From: Pararhizobium polonicum
GTDB lineage: Bacteria > Pseudomonadota > Alphaproteobacteria > Rhizobiales > Rhizobiaceae
Reading direction: 5' to 3'
Assembly: GCF_001687365.1 (NCBI RefSeq)
Contig: NZ_LGLV01000006.1
Span: 124,001 to 188,000 of the forward strand
Length of the DNA: 64,000 bases
Made by a program: the position numbers and the translations under genes. Of the stretch, positions 18,700-27,356 are shown piece by piece (within the stretch, counting starts at the first letter, position 1; each line of letters begins with the position of its first letter). Below the pieces are notes generated by a model. That model had not been told where the DNA came from, ran no database searches, and worked only from the letters and a program-made list of their open reading frames with translations.

Positions 18700-20175
18700 A
18701 TGAACACCATGACGAAAATCATGCCTGAGCATGCGCTGAGGACAGGCGCGGAATTCAAGGCCTCGCTGGATGACGGACGGCAGCTCTGGGTCAACGGAAA
18801 GAAGCTCGACAAGGTGACGCACGACCCGGCGCTTGCTGCCGGGATCGATCTGATGGCCTCGATGTTCGACGACCAATTCACAGACGAATATGCGGAAGCT
18901 ACGACAGTACTCGACAAGAAGTCCGGCTTGCTCACGGGCCGTTCATGGCAGGTGCCGGAAACGAAGGAGGAACTGCTCGGTCGCCGCATGATGATCGAGT
19001 ATACGTCGCGTAAAACAGTGGGAACCTTTGGCCGGCCGCCGGATCTCGGGCCGACGCTCGCTGTGGGAATTCTGGCTCATCTGCATCTTTTCAAAGACTT
19101 CAGTTCGGCATTTCCGGAATGCCGGCCTGATTTCATCGAAAATGTCGAACGGTATGTCGAATTCGGCCGGATGAACTCGATAACCTGCGCAGAAAGTCTG
19201 ACAGGTCCGCAAAATGACCGCTCGTCTCCGCTGGCGCAGTCTGCCTCGCTGCTGCGGGTCAAGAGGGCGGAGAAGGACGGCGTCTATATCTCGGGCGCCA
19301 AATCGGTGGGCTCGGTTGCGGCCCAGACCAACGAGATCTTCTTTTCAAATCTGGCCTATCCCGGCACACCGAAAGAAGCAGCGATCTGGGGTGCGGTGCC
19401 GATCAATTCCGAGGGGATCAAGCTTGTCAGTCGCGAGATGCTGTCGAACCCCGGCGCTGATCCCTTCGATCACCCGCTCGGTTACAAAGGGGAAGAGGCG
19501 GACCAGCTTGTCATCTTCAGCGACGTCTTCGTTCCCAGGGAGCGTATCTTCAATCTCGGCAACGAGCATGTCTCGGCCATTTCCGGCAAGGCGACGCTGT
19601 TTGCACATTATCATGTGCTGACCCGGCTCAAGGTCAAGTCGGAAGTCTTCGTCGCCTGCGCGAAAATGGTCACCGACGTCCTCGGCACCGGGCAGATACC
19701 GGGTGTGCGATCGATGATGGCGGAGATCATCGAATACAATCGCACGCTGGAGGCTTTCGTTCTGGCGTCCGAGGTCAATGCCACGGTCAACGAGAGCGGG
19801 GTCATGTGCCCCGACGTGATGATGATCACCACTGGCCGGCTCTACGCGATCCGCAATTACCCGCACATTATCCATGTGCTGCAGGAAATGTGCGGCCAGG
19901 GCCTTGTGATGCGCTTTGGCAAGGCTGCCTTCAACAATCCGGATATCGGTCCGCATCTGAAGGAGCTTCTGCCCGGCAAGGGTGTCAGCGGAATGCAGAA
20001 GGAACAGCTGATGAACTTCATCTGGGACCTGACCTGCTCGTCGCTCGCAGGACGCGTGGCGCTGTTTGAAAACGTCAATGCCAGCCCCGCTCCACGCATG
20101 CGCGAACGTCTGGTCGCCGAGTTCGATACCGATCCCATGGTGGCCGAACTGAAAAAGATTGCCGCACTCGACTGA
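18700..20175 (+). CDS. HpaB-family flavin-dependent monooxygenase
   Basis: A 491-residue member of the 4-hydroxyphenylacetate 3-hydroxylase (HpaB/PvcC) family, acyl-CoA-dehydrogenase fold, which uses FADH2 or FMNH2 from a separate reductase to oxygenate aromatic or N-heteroaromatic rings. Seen: GRPPDLGPTLAVG, TGPQNDRSSP (family N-P-Q-x-D-R), DGVYISGAKSVGSVAAQTNE, FSDVFVPRERIF and LVAEFDTDP. By eye, the substrate His that precedes NPQxDR in HpaB is replaced by Glu165, which suggests a different substrate. ATG 18700 chosen because the family N-terminus begins there. It is followed 13 bases later by a NicX-type ring-cleavage gene, pointing to hydroxylation of a pyridine- or pyrrole-type ring. 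Confidence 0.9.
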   Translation: MNTMTKIMPEHALRTGAEFKASLDDGRQLWVNGKKLDKVTHDPALAAGIDLMASMFDDQFTDEYAEATTVLDKKSGLLTGRSWQVPETKEELLGRRMMIEYTSRKTVGTFGRPPDLGPTLAVGILAHLHLFKDFSSAFPECRPDFIENVERYVEFGRMNSITCAESLTGPQNDRSSPLAQSASLLRVKRAEKDGVYISGAKSVGSVAAQTNEIFFSNLAYPGTPKEAAIWGAVPINSEGIKLVSREMLSNPGADPFDHPLGYKGEEADQLVIFSDVFVPRERIFNLGNEHVSAISGKATLFAHYHVLTRLKVKSEVFVACAKMVTDVLGTGQIPGVRSMMAEIIEYNRTLEAFVLASEVNATVNESGVMCPDVMMITTGRLYAIRNYPHIIHVLQEMCGQGLVMRFGKAAFNNPDIGPHLKELLPGKGVSGMQKEQLMNFIWDLTCSSLAGRVALFENVNASPAPRMRERLVAEFDTDPMVAELKKIAALD

Positions 20176-20188
20176 AGGAGGCAGAGAG

Positions 20189-21223
20189 ATGACAACGCAA
20201 CATGAGATGGTGAAACTGTTCACCGAACAGCTCAGGCTCTGCGCGCTCAAGCCCGACGAAACCGTGATCGTCCTGAGCGAGCACGATATCCGTGCTGATT
20301 ACGCCGCGGCATTCATGCTGGCCGCGCGCGACCTGGGCGCCACACCGTTCCAGATCACGGTGCCGTTGCGCGAGAGGCGTTCGGCCCGCCAGACCACGGG
20401 ACGCACGGCGATTGCCGGCAATCGTCCGGTAATCGAGGCGCTGAAGAAGGCCGACCTGATCATCGACGTGATGGGTACGCTGTTTTCCCCGGAGCAGGAC
20501 GAGATCTGTGCCACCGGTACGCGCATGCTGTTCGTGCGCGAACCTTTCGACGTCCTCGCCCAGAATTTCCCCACAACCGATCTGCGTCGCCGCATCGAGC
20601 ACGGCGAAGGGCTGCTCTGCAAGGCAAAGACCCTGCGCATCTGGTCAGAGGCCGGAACGGATGCCACATTCGATATGGGCGGCTATCGGGTGATGACCCA
20701 GTACGGCTATACCGACACGCCTGGCCGCTGGGACCACATGGGCACCGGCCAGGTGCTGAGCCAGGCCTATGACGGCAAGGTGAACGGCACCGTCATGGTC
20801 ATGCCGGGAGATACGGTCACCGCGTTCCAGCGCATGATCGAAAGCCCCGTCCGGCTGACGATCAGGGACGGTTTCGTGGTCGGTATCGACGGGGACGGCA
20901 CCGATGCTCCGCTGATGCGCGATTACATGGAGAGTTTCCGCGATCCTCGTGCCTATGCAATCAGCCATATCGGCTGGGGCCTGTTGAACACGGCCACCTG
21001 GTTCCATCGCGCCATTACCCGCACCCGTCCGCAGGAAATCAGCGTCAATTCGCTAAGCTATTACGGGAACGTCCTCTTCTCGCTCGGTCCGAACACCGAG
21101 CTGGGCGGCTCGAACGATACGCAGTGCCATCTGGACATTCCGCTCCGCAAGACCTCGCTGTCGCTGGATGGCGTCACGATTGTCGACAAGGGCCGCATTG
21201 CAATCCCGGAGATGGCAGTCTGA
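20189..21223 (+). CDS. NicX-family ring-cleavage dioxygenase (2,5-dihydroxypyridine 5,6-dioxygenase-like)
   Basis: A 344-residue protein of the family that holds 2,5-dihydroxypyridine 5,6-dioxygenase (NicX), a non-heme Fe(II) extradiol-type enzyme with a leucyl-aminopeptidase-T-like fold. Family motifs: QYGYTDTPGRWDH (171-183), AISHIGWG with His260, YYGNVLFSLGPN (291-302) and TQCHLDIPLR with His314 and Asp316, which match conserved metal/active-site positions. In the nicotinate pathway it opens 2,5-dihydroxypyridine to N-formylmaleamate. AAGGAGG precedes ATG 20189, 13 bases after the monooxygenase stop. The substrate here could be another hydroxylated N-heterocycle. Aminopeptidase activity is the alternative family annotation and less likely in this context. 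Confidence 0.85.
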   Translation: MTTQHEMVKLFTEQLRLCALKPDETVIVLSEHDIRADYAAAFMLAARDLGATPFQITVPLRERRSARQTTGRTAIAGNRPVIEALKKADLIIDVMGTLFSPEQDEICATGTRMLFVREPFDVLAQNFPTTDLRRRIEHGEGLLCKAKTLRIWSEAGTDATFDMGGYRVMTQYGYTDTPGRWDHMGTGQVLSQAYDGKVNGTVMVMPGDTVTAFQRMIESPVRLTIRDGFVVGIDGDGTDAPLMRDYMESFRDPRAYAISHIGWGLLNTATWFHRAITRTRPQEISVNSLSYYGNVLFSLGPNTELGGSNDTQCHLDIPLRKTSLSLDGVTIVDKGRIAIPEMAV

Positions 21224-21298
21224 TCGTTTGCCGGCGATCCCGAAGATTTCGGAGCGTGAATTGTGACGCATGACGTCGGAGACCCGACAGGAGAAACA

Positions 21299-22228
21299 AT
21301 GAACCGGATTGAAGCATCGGCGCCGACAGAGAGGAAGAGCAGACTGTTGCCCGATCCTCCGAGTACAAGCCTCACGGCATGGGAGCGCCAGCAGCGTGGG
21401 CTGACCCTATCCCTGATGACGTTACCGACTTTTGCAATGATTGCCGTTTTCGTCCTGCCGCTGCTCGTCCTTTTGTGGATGAGCTTCGGCGGCGGTGCAA
21501 GGGACGGGTTTTCGTTGCAGGGGTATCGTGACCTGATGCAGCCGGTCTACATCAAGCTTCTGCTCTTCACGCTCCAGCTTGCGCTGCTGACGACGGTCCT
21601 CTGTGCGATTTTCGGCTATCCGTTGGCCTATCTGATGGTCAATGTCAGTTCGCGCTTTGCGGCGTGGATGGGCGTCGTCCTGTTCATTACGCTCTGGCTC
21701 AGCTTTCTGGCCCGGACATTCGCCTGGATCATCATCCTGCAACGGCGTGGGGTGGTGAACAATCTGCTGATGAGCACCGGGATAATCGATGCTCCCCTCG
21801 AGCTGGTCTATAACAAGCTCGGTGCCTATATCGGCATGGTTCACATCCTGCTGCCGTTCATGGTCCTGACGCTTATTCCGGCGATGAAGGCCATCGACCC
21901 GGCTTATGTTCGGGCGGCGTTGAGCTTGGGCGCCCGCCCGGCAAGGGTGTTTCGCGATATCTATCTGCCTCTCAGCCTTCCGGGTCTTGTTGCAGGATCG
22001 ATGCTGGTTTTCACGCTGGCCTTCGGCTTCTTCATTACGCCGGCGATCCTCGGTGGTGGCCGCGCGCCGACCATCGTCATGGCAATCCGCGACCAGATCC
22101 AGCAACTCGGCAATCTGCAACTGGCGGCGGCCACCTCCATGGTCCTGCTCGTCTTCTGCCTCGGGCTTCTCTTTGTCTACGACCGTGTCGCGGGTATCGA
22201 CCGTCTCTATGACAAGGGAGGGAAGTGA
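21299..22228 (+). CDS. ABC transporter permease (PotB-like)
   Basis: A 309-residue inner-membrane permease with six predicted helices after a long polar N-terminus. The EAA loop reads YVRAALSLGARPARVFRDIYLP, the site that contacts the ATPase. It resembles PotB/YdcU-type permeases of polyamine and opine-like importers (TC 3.A.1.11). ATG 21299 has AGGAGAAACA upstream; an earlier frame start at 21263 is less good. It overlaps the next gene by TGATG. With the fused permease-ATPase and two PotD-type binding proteins it should import a small, probably nitrogen-containing, substrate of the catabolic genes around it. Confidence 0.92.
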   Translation: MNRIEASAPTERKSRLLPDPPSTSLTAWERQQRGLTLSLMTLPTFAMIAVFVLPLLVLLWMSFGGGARDGFSLQGYRDLMQPVYIKLLLFTLQLALLTTVLCAIFGYPLAYLMVNVSSRFAAWMGVVLFITLWLSFLARTFAWIIILQRRGVVNNLLMSTGIIDAPLELVYNKLGAYIGMVHILLPFMVLTLIPAMKAIDPAYVRAALSLGARPARVFRDIYLPLSLPGLVAGSMLVFTLAFGFFITPAILGGGRAPTIVMAIRDQIQQLGNLQLAAATSMVLLVFCLGLLFVYDRVAGIDRLYDKGGK

Positions 22229-24225
22229 TGGAATTTCTCATCCATGGCAAGGCGCAACGCGTCCTGAAAATCTACGGCTGGGTAATGCTTGTCGTCGTTA
22301 TTCTGCCGGTTCTCCTGATCGTTCCGATCAGTTTCGGGGCTGGTAGCGCCATCGTCTTTCCGCCGAAAGAACTGTCTCTCGAATGGTATCGCAATCTGGT
22401 CGACGACCCACGCTGGGGCCGCGACGCGCTGCTGTCGCTGCAGGTCGCCGCACTGGCAACGGTTCTGGCTACGGTCACCGGTACGGCTGCAGCGATCGGC
22501 ATCTCGCGGGTCGAGAACAGGGCGCTGGCCAAATTCCTGAAGATGTTCTTCATCGCGCCCATGATCGTGCCACTGATGGTGATTTCCGTCGGTCTCTACA
22601 TCGTCTTTGCCCGTAACGGATTGTTGGGGTCGGTCTGGGCGCTGGCGGTTGCCCACGCCATCGTGGTGCTGCCCTTCGTTGTCATGCCCGTGATGTCGCG
22701 GCTCGCCAGCCTCGATCCGGCCTATGAGCGAGCCTCCGCCTCGCTGGGGGCCACCCAGTTGCGCACGCTGGTCGAGGTGATCCTGCCGCTGCTTGTCCCG
22801 GCAATCCTTGCGGCGGCTATCTTCTCCTTCGTTTTTTCCTTCGATGAGGTGGTGCTGGCCCAGTTCCTGTCCGGTCCCCGGTTCGAGACGTTGCCCCGGA
22901 AAGTCTGGGACGGTCTCAGCCAGAACGGGCTGGACAAGACCATCACCTCGATCGCGTCGGTGCAGTTGTTCTTCGTGCTTGCAGCCTTCGCGATATGGAG
23001 CGTCTGGAATTCCGGCCGCGCCGGTCGTCTGGCGCGCCGTGCCGATAGCACCCGGACACCGGTTCCTCCGTCGACGGACGCGACCTCCCTTCCTGCCAAT
23101 GGATCCTTTCCCATGAACACAGCTCTCCAAACCTCTGCCCCCGCAAATGACCCTGCTGTCGCGAAGAGTGGCGAGCAGCATGGCTATGGCATCGATTTTC
23201 AGCACCTGAGCAAGTTCTACGGCGACAAGGTCGTGGTGGAAGAGGCCAACTTCTCGGTGAAGCCCGGCGAATTCCTGACCATTCTTGGCCCGTCAGGATC
23301 GGGCAAGACGACCTTGCTGATGCTGATTGCCGGTTTCATTTCACCCGACGCCGGACGGTTGATGTTGGGCAAGCGCGACATTTCCCGCGTGCCGCCGCAT
23401 CAGCGCGACATCGGCGTGGTCTTTCAGTCCTATGCGCTGTTCCCGCATATGACTGTCGCCCAGAATGTGGCCTATCCGCTGCGTGCCCGCGGCCTGCCAC
23501 GCTCCGAACAGGAGGCCCGAGTCAAATGGGCGCTTGGTCGGGTGCATATGCAGGACTTTGCCGACCGGCGCATCACCCAGCTTTCCGGTGGTCAACAGCA
23601 GCGTATTGCGCTTGCCCGCGCCATTTCCTTCGGGCCGCGTGCCTTGCTTATGGACGAACCGCTCTCGGCGCTCGATCGCAACCTGCGTGTCGAAATGCAG
23701 CGCGAGATTCGCAGCCTGCAACAAAGCCTCGGTCAGACCGTGGTTTTCGTCACCCATGACCAGGAGGAGGCGCTGAACATGAGCGACCGCGTCGCGGTGA
23801 TCAACGAGGGGCGCATTCAGCAGGTGGCAAGTCCGCGCGACCTGTACCTGAAGCCGGCCAACAGCTTCGTGGCTGACTTCTTCGGAGAATCCAACCTGTT
23901 CCGCGGCTCGGCGGATGGACACCGGCTGGTGCTCGGTAGCGGCGTGCTTCCTCTGGCCGATGCACGGTCCGGCGCAGCTGTTCTCTGCGTAAGGCCCGAA
24001 ACAGTGCGCACCGATGCCGGAACACAGCCTGTACCGGACTGGGCAATCGACGGGACGCTCAGGACAGCGCGCTTCCTCGGCAGCCTGTTGCACATGCAAT
24101 TCGAGACGCATTACGGCCCGATGACCGTAACCCGGCCGCTGGACGGCACGATCGATGTTCCCGAGCAAGGAGAAACCCGGCGACTGTTCTGGGTTCCCGA
24201 AACCGCACATCTCATGGCGCATTGA
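22228..24225 (+). CDS. Fused ABC permease (PotC-like) and ATPase (PotA-like)
   Basis: One uninterrupted 665-residue frame joins two subunits that are separate in ordinary Pot systems. Residues about 1-265 are a PotC-type permease with six helices and EAA loop YERASASLGATQLRTL. A 60-residue Pro/Ser/Thr-rich linker follows. From about 320 there is a complete ATPase: Walker A GPSGSGKTT, Q-loop VVFQSYALFPH, signature LSGGQQQR, Walker B ALLMDEPLSALD, H-loop VTHDQEEA, and a C-terminal TOBE region. An internal ATG at 23113 could start a separate ATPase, but I see no ribosome site before it and no stop between the domains. Start ATG 22228 follows GGGAGGGA and overlaps the PotB-like stop. Confidence 0.88.
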   Translation: MEFLIHGKAQRVLKIYGWVMLVVVILPVLLIVPISFGAGSAIVFPPKELSLEWYRNLVDDPRWGRDALLSLQVAALATVLATVTGTAAAIGISRVENRALAKFLKMFFIAPMIVPLMVISVGLYIVFARNGLLGSVWALAVAHAIVVLPFVVMPVMSRLASLDPAYERASASLGATQLRTLVEVILPLLVPAILAAAIFSFVFSFDEVVLAQFLSGPRFETLPRKVWDGLSQNGLDKTITSIASVQLFFVLAAFAIWSVWNSGRAGRLARRADSTRTPVPPSTDATSLPANGSFPMNTALQTSAPANDPAVAKSGEQHGYGIDFQHLSKFYGDKVVVEEANFSVKPGEFLTILGPSGSGKTTLLMLIAGFISPDAGRLMLGKRDISRVPPHQRDIGVVFQSYALFPHMTVAQNVAYPLRARGLPRSEQEARVKWALGRVHMQDFADRRITQLSGGQQQRIALARAISFGPRALLMDEPLSALDRNLRVEMQREIRSLQQSLGQTVVFVTHDQEEALNMSDRVAVINEGRIQQVASPRDLYLKPANSFVADFFGESNLFRGSADGHRLVLGSGVLPLADARSGAAVLCVRPETVRTDAGTQPVPDWAIDGTLRTARFLGSLLHMQFETHYGPMTVTRPLDGTIDVPEQGETRRLFWVPETAHLMAH

Positions 24226-24286
24226 TCAGTACCGCATTGCAATCACAAAACAGACCGCCCCGACCTATTCCAACCAGGAGAGACCA

Positions 24287-25357
24287 ATGACACGCAGAAT
24301 TGGACTGGCCGCGATTGTGGCACTCGGAATGTTAGGCACTTCAGGACTGCATGCGCAGGAGGCGCCCGAAGAATTCCGGGGCACCGGCAAGCTGATCGTC
24401 AACAATTGGGGCGGCCCCACGGTCGAACGCATGCACGAGGCCTGGTACGGCGATTTCAGCAAGGCGAGCGGCATCGACGTTTCGTTCACATCCATACCGG
24501 ATGTCGCGAAGCTGAAGATCATGAATCAGGTCGGCAATGTCGAATGGGATGTGGTCGATTTCGAAGGCAGCCAGATGCTGCTGGCGATGCAGGACGATCT
24601 GCTTGCGCCCATCGACTACGACCTGATGTACAAGCTGGTGCCCAAGGCCGAACTCGATCCCGCCCAGATGACCAAATACGGCATCGGCTCGATCGGCTTT
24701 TCCACCATCATGGCCTGGAACACCGAGACGGTGGGCAAGAAGGGCCCGGCCACCTGGGCGGAATTCTTCGACACCACAGCCTTCCCCGGTCGCCGTGCCC
24801 TGTATGCCCGCCCGAAGCCGACGCTGGAAATCGCACTGATGGCCGATGGCGTCGCGCCGAAGGATGTCTATCCGATCGACATCGACCGTGCGTTCGCTGC
24901 GCTCGACAAGATCGGACCAAAGGTCAACCTATGGGTCGAAAAGACCTCGCAATGGGACGTTCTGATCCAGAACAAGGAAGTGGATCTGATGGGGTCGGGC
25001 CTTGCCCGCACGATGGCACAGATCGAGCGTGGTGAACCGATTGCGGTCAACTTCAACCAGAGCATCATGGAGCAATCCTACTGGACCATCCCGAAGAACG
25101 CTCCGAACGTCCAGGATGCACAGAAGCTGATCGCGTGGATGATGCTGGCCGAGGGTGAGCGCAAGGCATTGAAACTGCTTCCCTACTACAGCATGGCCAA
25201 CATGGCTGCGCTCAACGATATGCCCAAGGAAACGTTGGCCAAGCTGCCCGGTTCACCGGAAAACGCGGCAAATTCGCTCAGCATCGATGCCAAGTGGTGG
25301 CTGGAGCACGACGCTGAGGTTCAGACCCGCTGGCTGGATTGGATCAGCCGTCAGTAA
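24287..25357 (+). CDS. ABC substrate-binding protein 1 (PotD-like)
   Basis: A 356-residue periplasmic binding protein with a Sec signal peptide (TRRIGLAAIVALGMLGTSG, cleavage after LHA). The mature chain starts with GKLIVNNWGGPTVERMHEAW, as in PotD/spermidine-type SBP_bac_8 proteins, and shares NVEWDVVDFEG and WVEKTSQWDVLIQNKEVDLM with the next gene. It captures the substrate for the Pot-type importer encoded upstream. ATG 24287 has CAGGAGAG in front; the longer frame overlaps the ATPase end. Substrate unknown; the family includes binders of polyamines, thiamine and opine-like or aromatic amines. Confidence 0.92.
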   Translation: MTRRIGLAAIVALGMLGTSGLHAQEAPEEFRGTGKLIVNNWGGPTVERMHEAWYGDFSKASGIDVSFTSIPDVAKLKIMNQVGNVEWDVVDFEGSQMLLAMQDDLLAPIDYDLMYKLVPKAELDPAQMTKYGIGSIGFSTIMAWNTETVGKKGPATWAEFFDTTAFPGRRALYARPKPTLEIALMADGVAPKDVYPIDIDRAFAALDKIGPKVNLWVEKTSQWDVLIQNKEVDLMGSGLARTMAQIERGEPIAVNFNQSIMEQSYWTIPKNAPNVQDAQKLIAWMMLAEGERKALKLLPYYSMANMAALNDMPKETLAKLPGSPENAANSLSIDAKWWLEHDAEVQTRWLDWISRQ

Positions 25358-25378
25358 TTGCCGATCAGGAGTGGCCGG

Positions 25379-25400
25379 GGCCCGTTTCTTCGACCGGGCC
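25379..25400 (+). terminator. Hairpin between the two binding-protein genes
   Basis: GGCCCG (25379-25384) pairs with CGGGCC (25395-25400) across a 10-base loop. There is no T run, so it may act as an mRNA-stabilising hairpin that raises the amount of the first binding protein rather than as a terminator. Confidence 0.35.
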
Positions 25401-25454
25401 ACCTTCCATGCCGTTGCTTCCCCGTTTCCCGTCGTACCATCCGGAGATCTATCA

Positions 25455-26621
25455 ATGACAATAGAAAAATCCAAATCTACCCGGTCGGACCCCGTCAAGG
25501 CGCCGGCATCCACGGCCCCTGGCTCCGGGATTGATCGTCGCAGCTTTCTCGGCGGCATGGGTGCCGCAAGCCTTGCGCTCGGGACCGGCATGGCTGGCGG
25601 TTTCGGGGTGAAGCCCGCGCTGGCGCAGGACCTTTCTCTCCTGAAAGGCTCGGGCGATGTCGTCGTCTGCACCTGGGGTGGCGCTTCCACCGATACGATG
25701 AAAGAGGTCTGGTTCGAGCCGTTTTCCGAGGCAACCGGCATCAATGTAACGAGTACATCCGTCCCGGACATCGCCAAACTCGAGGTGATGGAAGGCATGG
25801 GCAATGTGGAATGGGACCTGCTGGACGCCGAGGGCACCCAGATGGAACTCGCCATGCAGAAAGGCCTGCTGCAGCCCATTGACTACGATATGATCTTCAA
25901 GATCGTTCCGCGCGAGCAGATCGACCCGAAGGTCATCAAGGAATACGGTGTCGGCTCTGTAGCCTTTTCGACTGTAATCGCCTGGAATACCGGGCTGTTC
26001 GGGTCGGAAGGGCCGCAAAACTGGACGGAATGGGCCGATACGACACGGTTCAAGGGACGTCGTGCGCTCTATGCCCAGCCGCGCCCTTCGTTCGAGATTG
26101 CGCTGATGGCGGCGGGCGTTCCGCCCGAGAAAATCTACCCGATCAATATCGATGACGCCTTCAAGGCACTGGACGCGCTCAAGCCAAAGATAGACCTCTG
26201 GGTCGAGAAGACCTCACAATGGGGCGTTCTGATGCAGAATGGTGAAGTCGATCTGATGGGGTCGAGCCTGTCGCGTACGCTGGATGAGAAGAAACGCACC
26301 GGTAGCATCGACTTTACCTTCAACCAAAGCATCGTCGAGCAGGACTACTGGGTCATTCCGAAGTCGGCTCCGGGCGGCGCCAATGCACAAAAGATAATCG
26401 CGTGGGCGTTGATGGCCCAGGGCCAGTTGGCCTTTGCATCGCGTATGCCGTTCAACGTGGCCAATACCTCGATTTACGGGGATATCCCGAAGGAGATGCA
26501 GCAGCAGTTGCCGGGTTATCCCGAAAATGCCGCGCGCAATCTTCAGATCGATCAGGCCTGGTGGACGGCCAATGCCGAGCAAGTGCGTCTGCGCTGGCTC
26601 GACTGGATGAGCAAGGGCTGA
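25455..26621 (+). CDS. ABC substrate-binding protein 2 (PotD-like, Tat signal)
   Basis: A 388-residue paralogue of the preceding binding protein, but with a twin-arginine signal (DRRSFLGGMGAASLALG, cleavage after ALA). The mature chain shows VVCTWGGASTDTMKEVW, NVEWDLLDAEGTQMELAMQ and WVEKTSQWGVLMQNGEVDLM, parallel to the first copy over its whole length. It arose by tandem duplication with a change of export route. Two binding proteins for one transporter often widen the substrate range. ATG 25455 follows GGAGATCTATCA. The remaining genes of the island continue downstream after a hairpin. Confidence 0.92.
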   Translation: MTIEKSKSTRSDPVKAPASTAPGSGIDRRSFLGGMGAASLALGTGMAGGFGVKPALAQDLSLLKGSGDVVVCTWGGASTDTMKEVWFEPFSEATGINVTSTSVPDIAKLEVMEGMGNVEWDLLDAEGTQMELAMQKGLLQPIDYDMIFKIVPREQIDPKVIKEYGVGSVAFSTVIAWNTGLFGSEGPQNWTEWADTTRFKGRRALYAQPRPSFEIALMAAGVPPEKIYPINIDDAFKALDALKPKIDLWVEKTSQWGVLMQNGEVDLMGSSLSRTLDEKKRTGSIDFTFNQSIVEQDYWVIPKSAPGGANAQKIIAWALMAQGQLAFASRMPFNVANTSIYGDIPKEMQQQLPGYPENAARNLQIDQAWWTANAEQVRLRWLDWMSKG

Positions 26622-26634
26622 TTGCCCTGTCCTC

Positions 26635-26661
26635 GGACGGAGTAAGACCAGAACTCCGTCC
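26635..26661 (+). terminator. Hairpin after binding-protein genes
   Basis: GGACGGAGT (26635-26643) pairs perfectly with ACTCCGTCC (26653-26661) across nine bases, followed by TATTT. A partial terminator between the transport genes and the amidase genes is plausible. Confidence 0.5.
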
Positions 26662-26693
26662 TATTTCCCAAGCCGCAGCCATCCGGAGCTGAA

Positions 26694-27356
26694 ATGGAAC
26701 TTTCCGACATGACCGCCCGCCAGATGTTCGAGCATCTGGGCAGGAACCCGACGCGCCCTCGCTACGGGTTCGGCACGCGCCCGATGCTGATCAATGTGGA
26801 TCTGCAATGTGCCTATACCCGACCCGAAGTCTACAAAACGGCCTATGAGGCCGATCCGCGACAGATGGACTACGTCAATCGCCTGGCCGCACAGAATCGG
26901 AAACTCGGGCTGCCCGTGATCTGGACCTATGTGGCTTTCTCTGAATCGGGAGACGATTGCGGCGTTTTCGGGTCCCGCACGGATACACCGGACAGTCTGC
27001 AGAACATCAAGGAGGGCTCGCCGCGCGCCGGGCTCGACCCCCGTCTGGACGTCTGTGCGGGTGATGTTGTCCTGAACAAGAAGATGCCTTCGGCGTTTTT
27101 CGAAACGCATATCGGCTCGCTCGCCACCTGGCACAAGATCGACACCGTGATCGTGACGGGCGGATCGACGTCGGGTTGTGTGCGCGCGACTGTGGTCGAT
27201 AGCCTTTCTCGCGGATTCCGTACAATCGTTCCGATAGAATGTGTTGCCGATCTCCACGAAAGTCCGCATTTCGCCAACCTCTACGACATGCACAGGAAGT
27301 ATGCCGACTGTATCCCCGTTTCGGAGGTGCTCGACTGGTATGCGACGCTTGGCTGA
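26694..27356 (+). CDS. Isochorismatase-fold amidohydrolase (maleamate amidase/N-carbamoylsarcosine amidase-like)
   Basis: A 220-residue cysteine hydrolase of the isochorismatase superfamily. Catalytic triad by motif: Asp36 in LINVDLQCAY, Lys129 in LNKKMPSAFFETH and Cys162 in TGGSTSGCVRATVVDS. The G-x-S-T-S-G-C-V-R-A-T string is typical of maleamate amidohydrolase (NicF) and N-carbamoylsarcosine amidase rather than of isochorismatase. In nicotinate breakdown NicF hydrolyses maleamate to maleate and ammonia, right after the NicX and deformylase steps, which fits the NicX-like gene upstream. RutB of the pyrimidine Rut pathway has the same fold. ATG 26694 begins the conserved N-terminus. Confidence 0.88.
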   Translation: MELSDMTARQMFEHLGRNPTRPRYGFGTRPMLINVDLQCAYTRPEVYKTAYEADPRQMDYVNRLAAQNRKLGLPVIWTYVAFSESGDDCGVFGSRTDTPDSLQNIKEGSPRAGLDPRLDVCAGDVVLNKKMPSAFFETHIGSLATWHKIDTVIVTGGSTSGCVRATVVDSLSRGFRTIVPIECVADLHESPHFANLYDMHRKYADCIPVSEVLDWYATLG

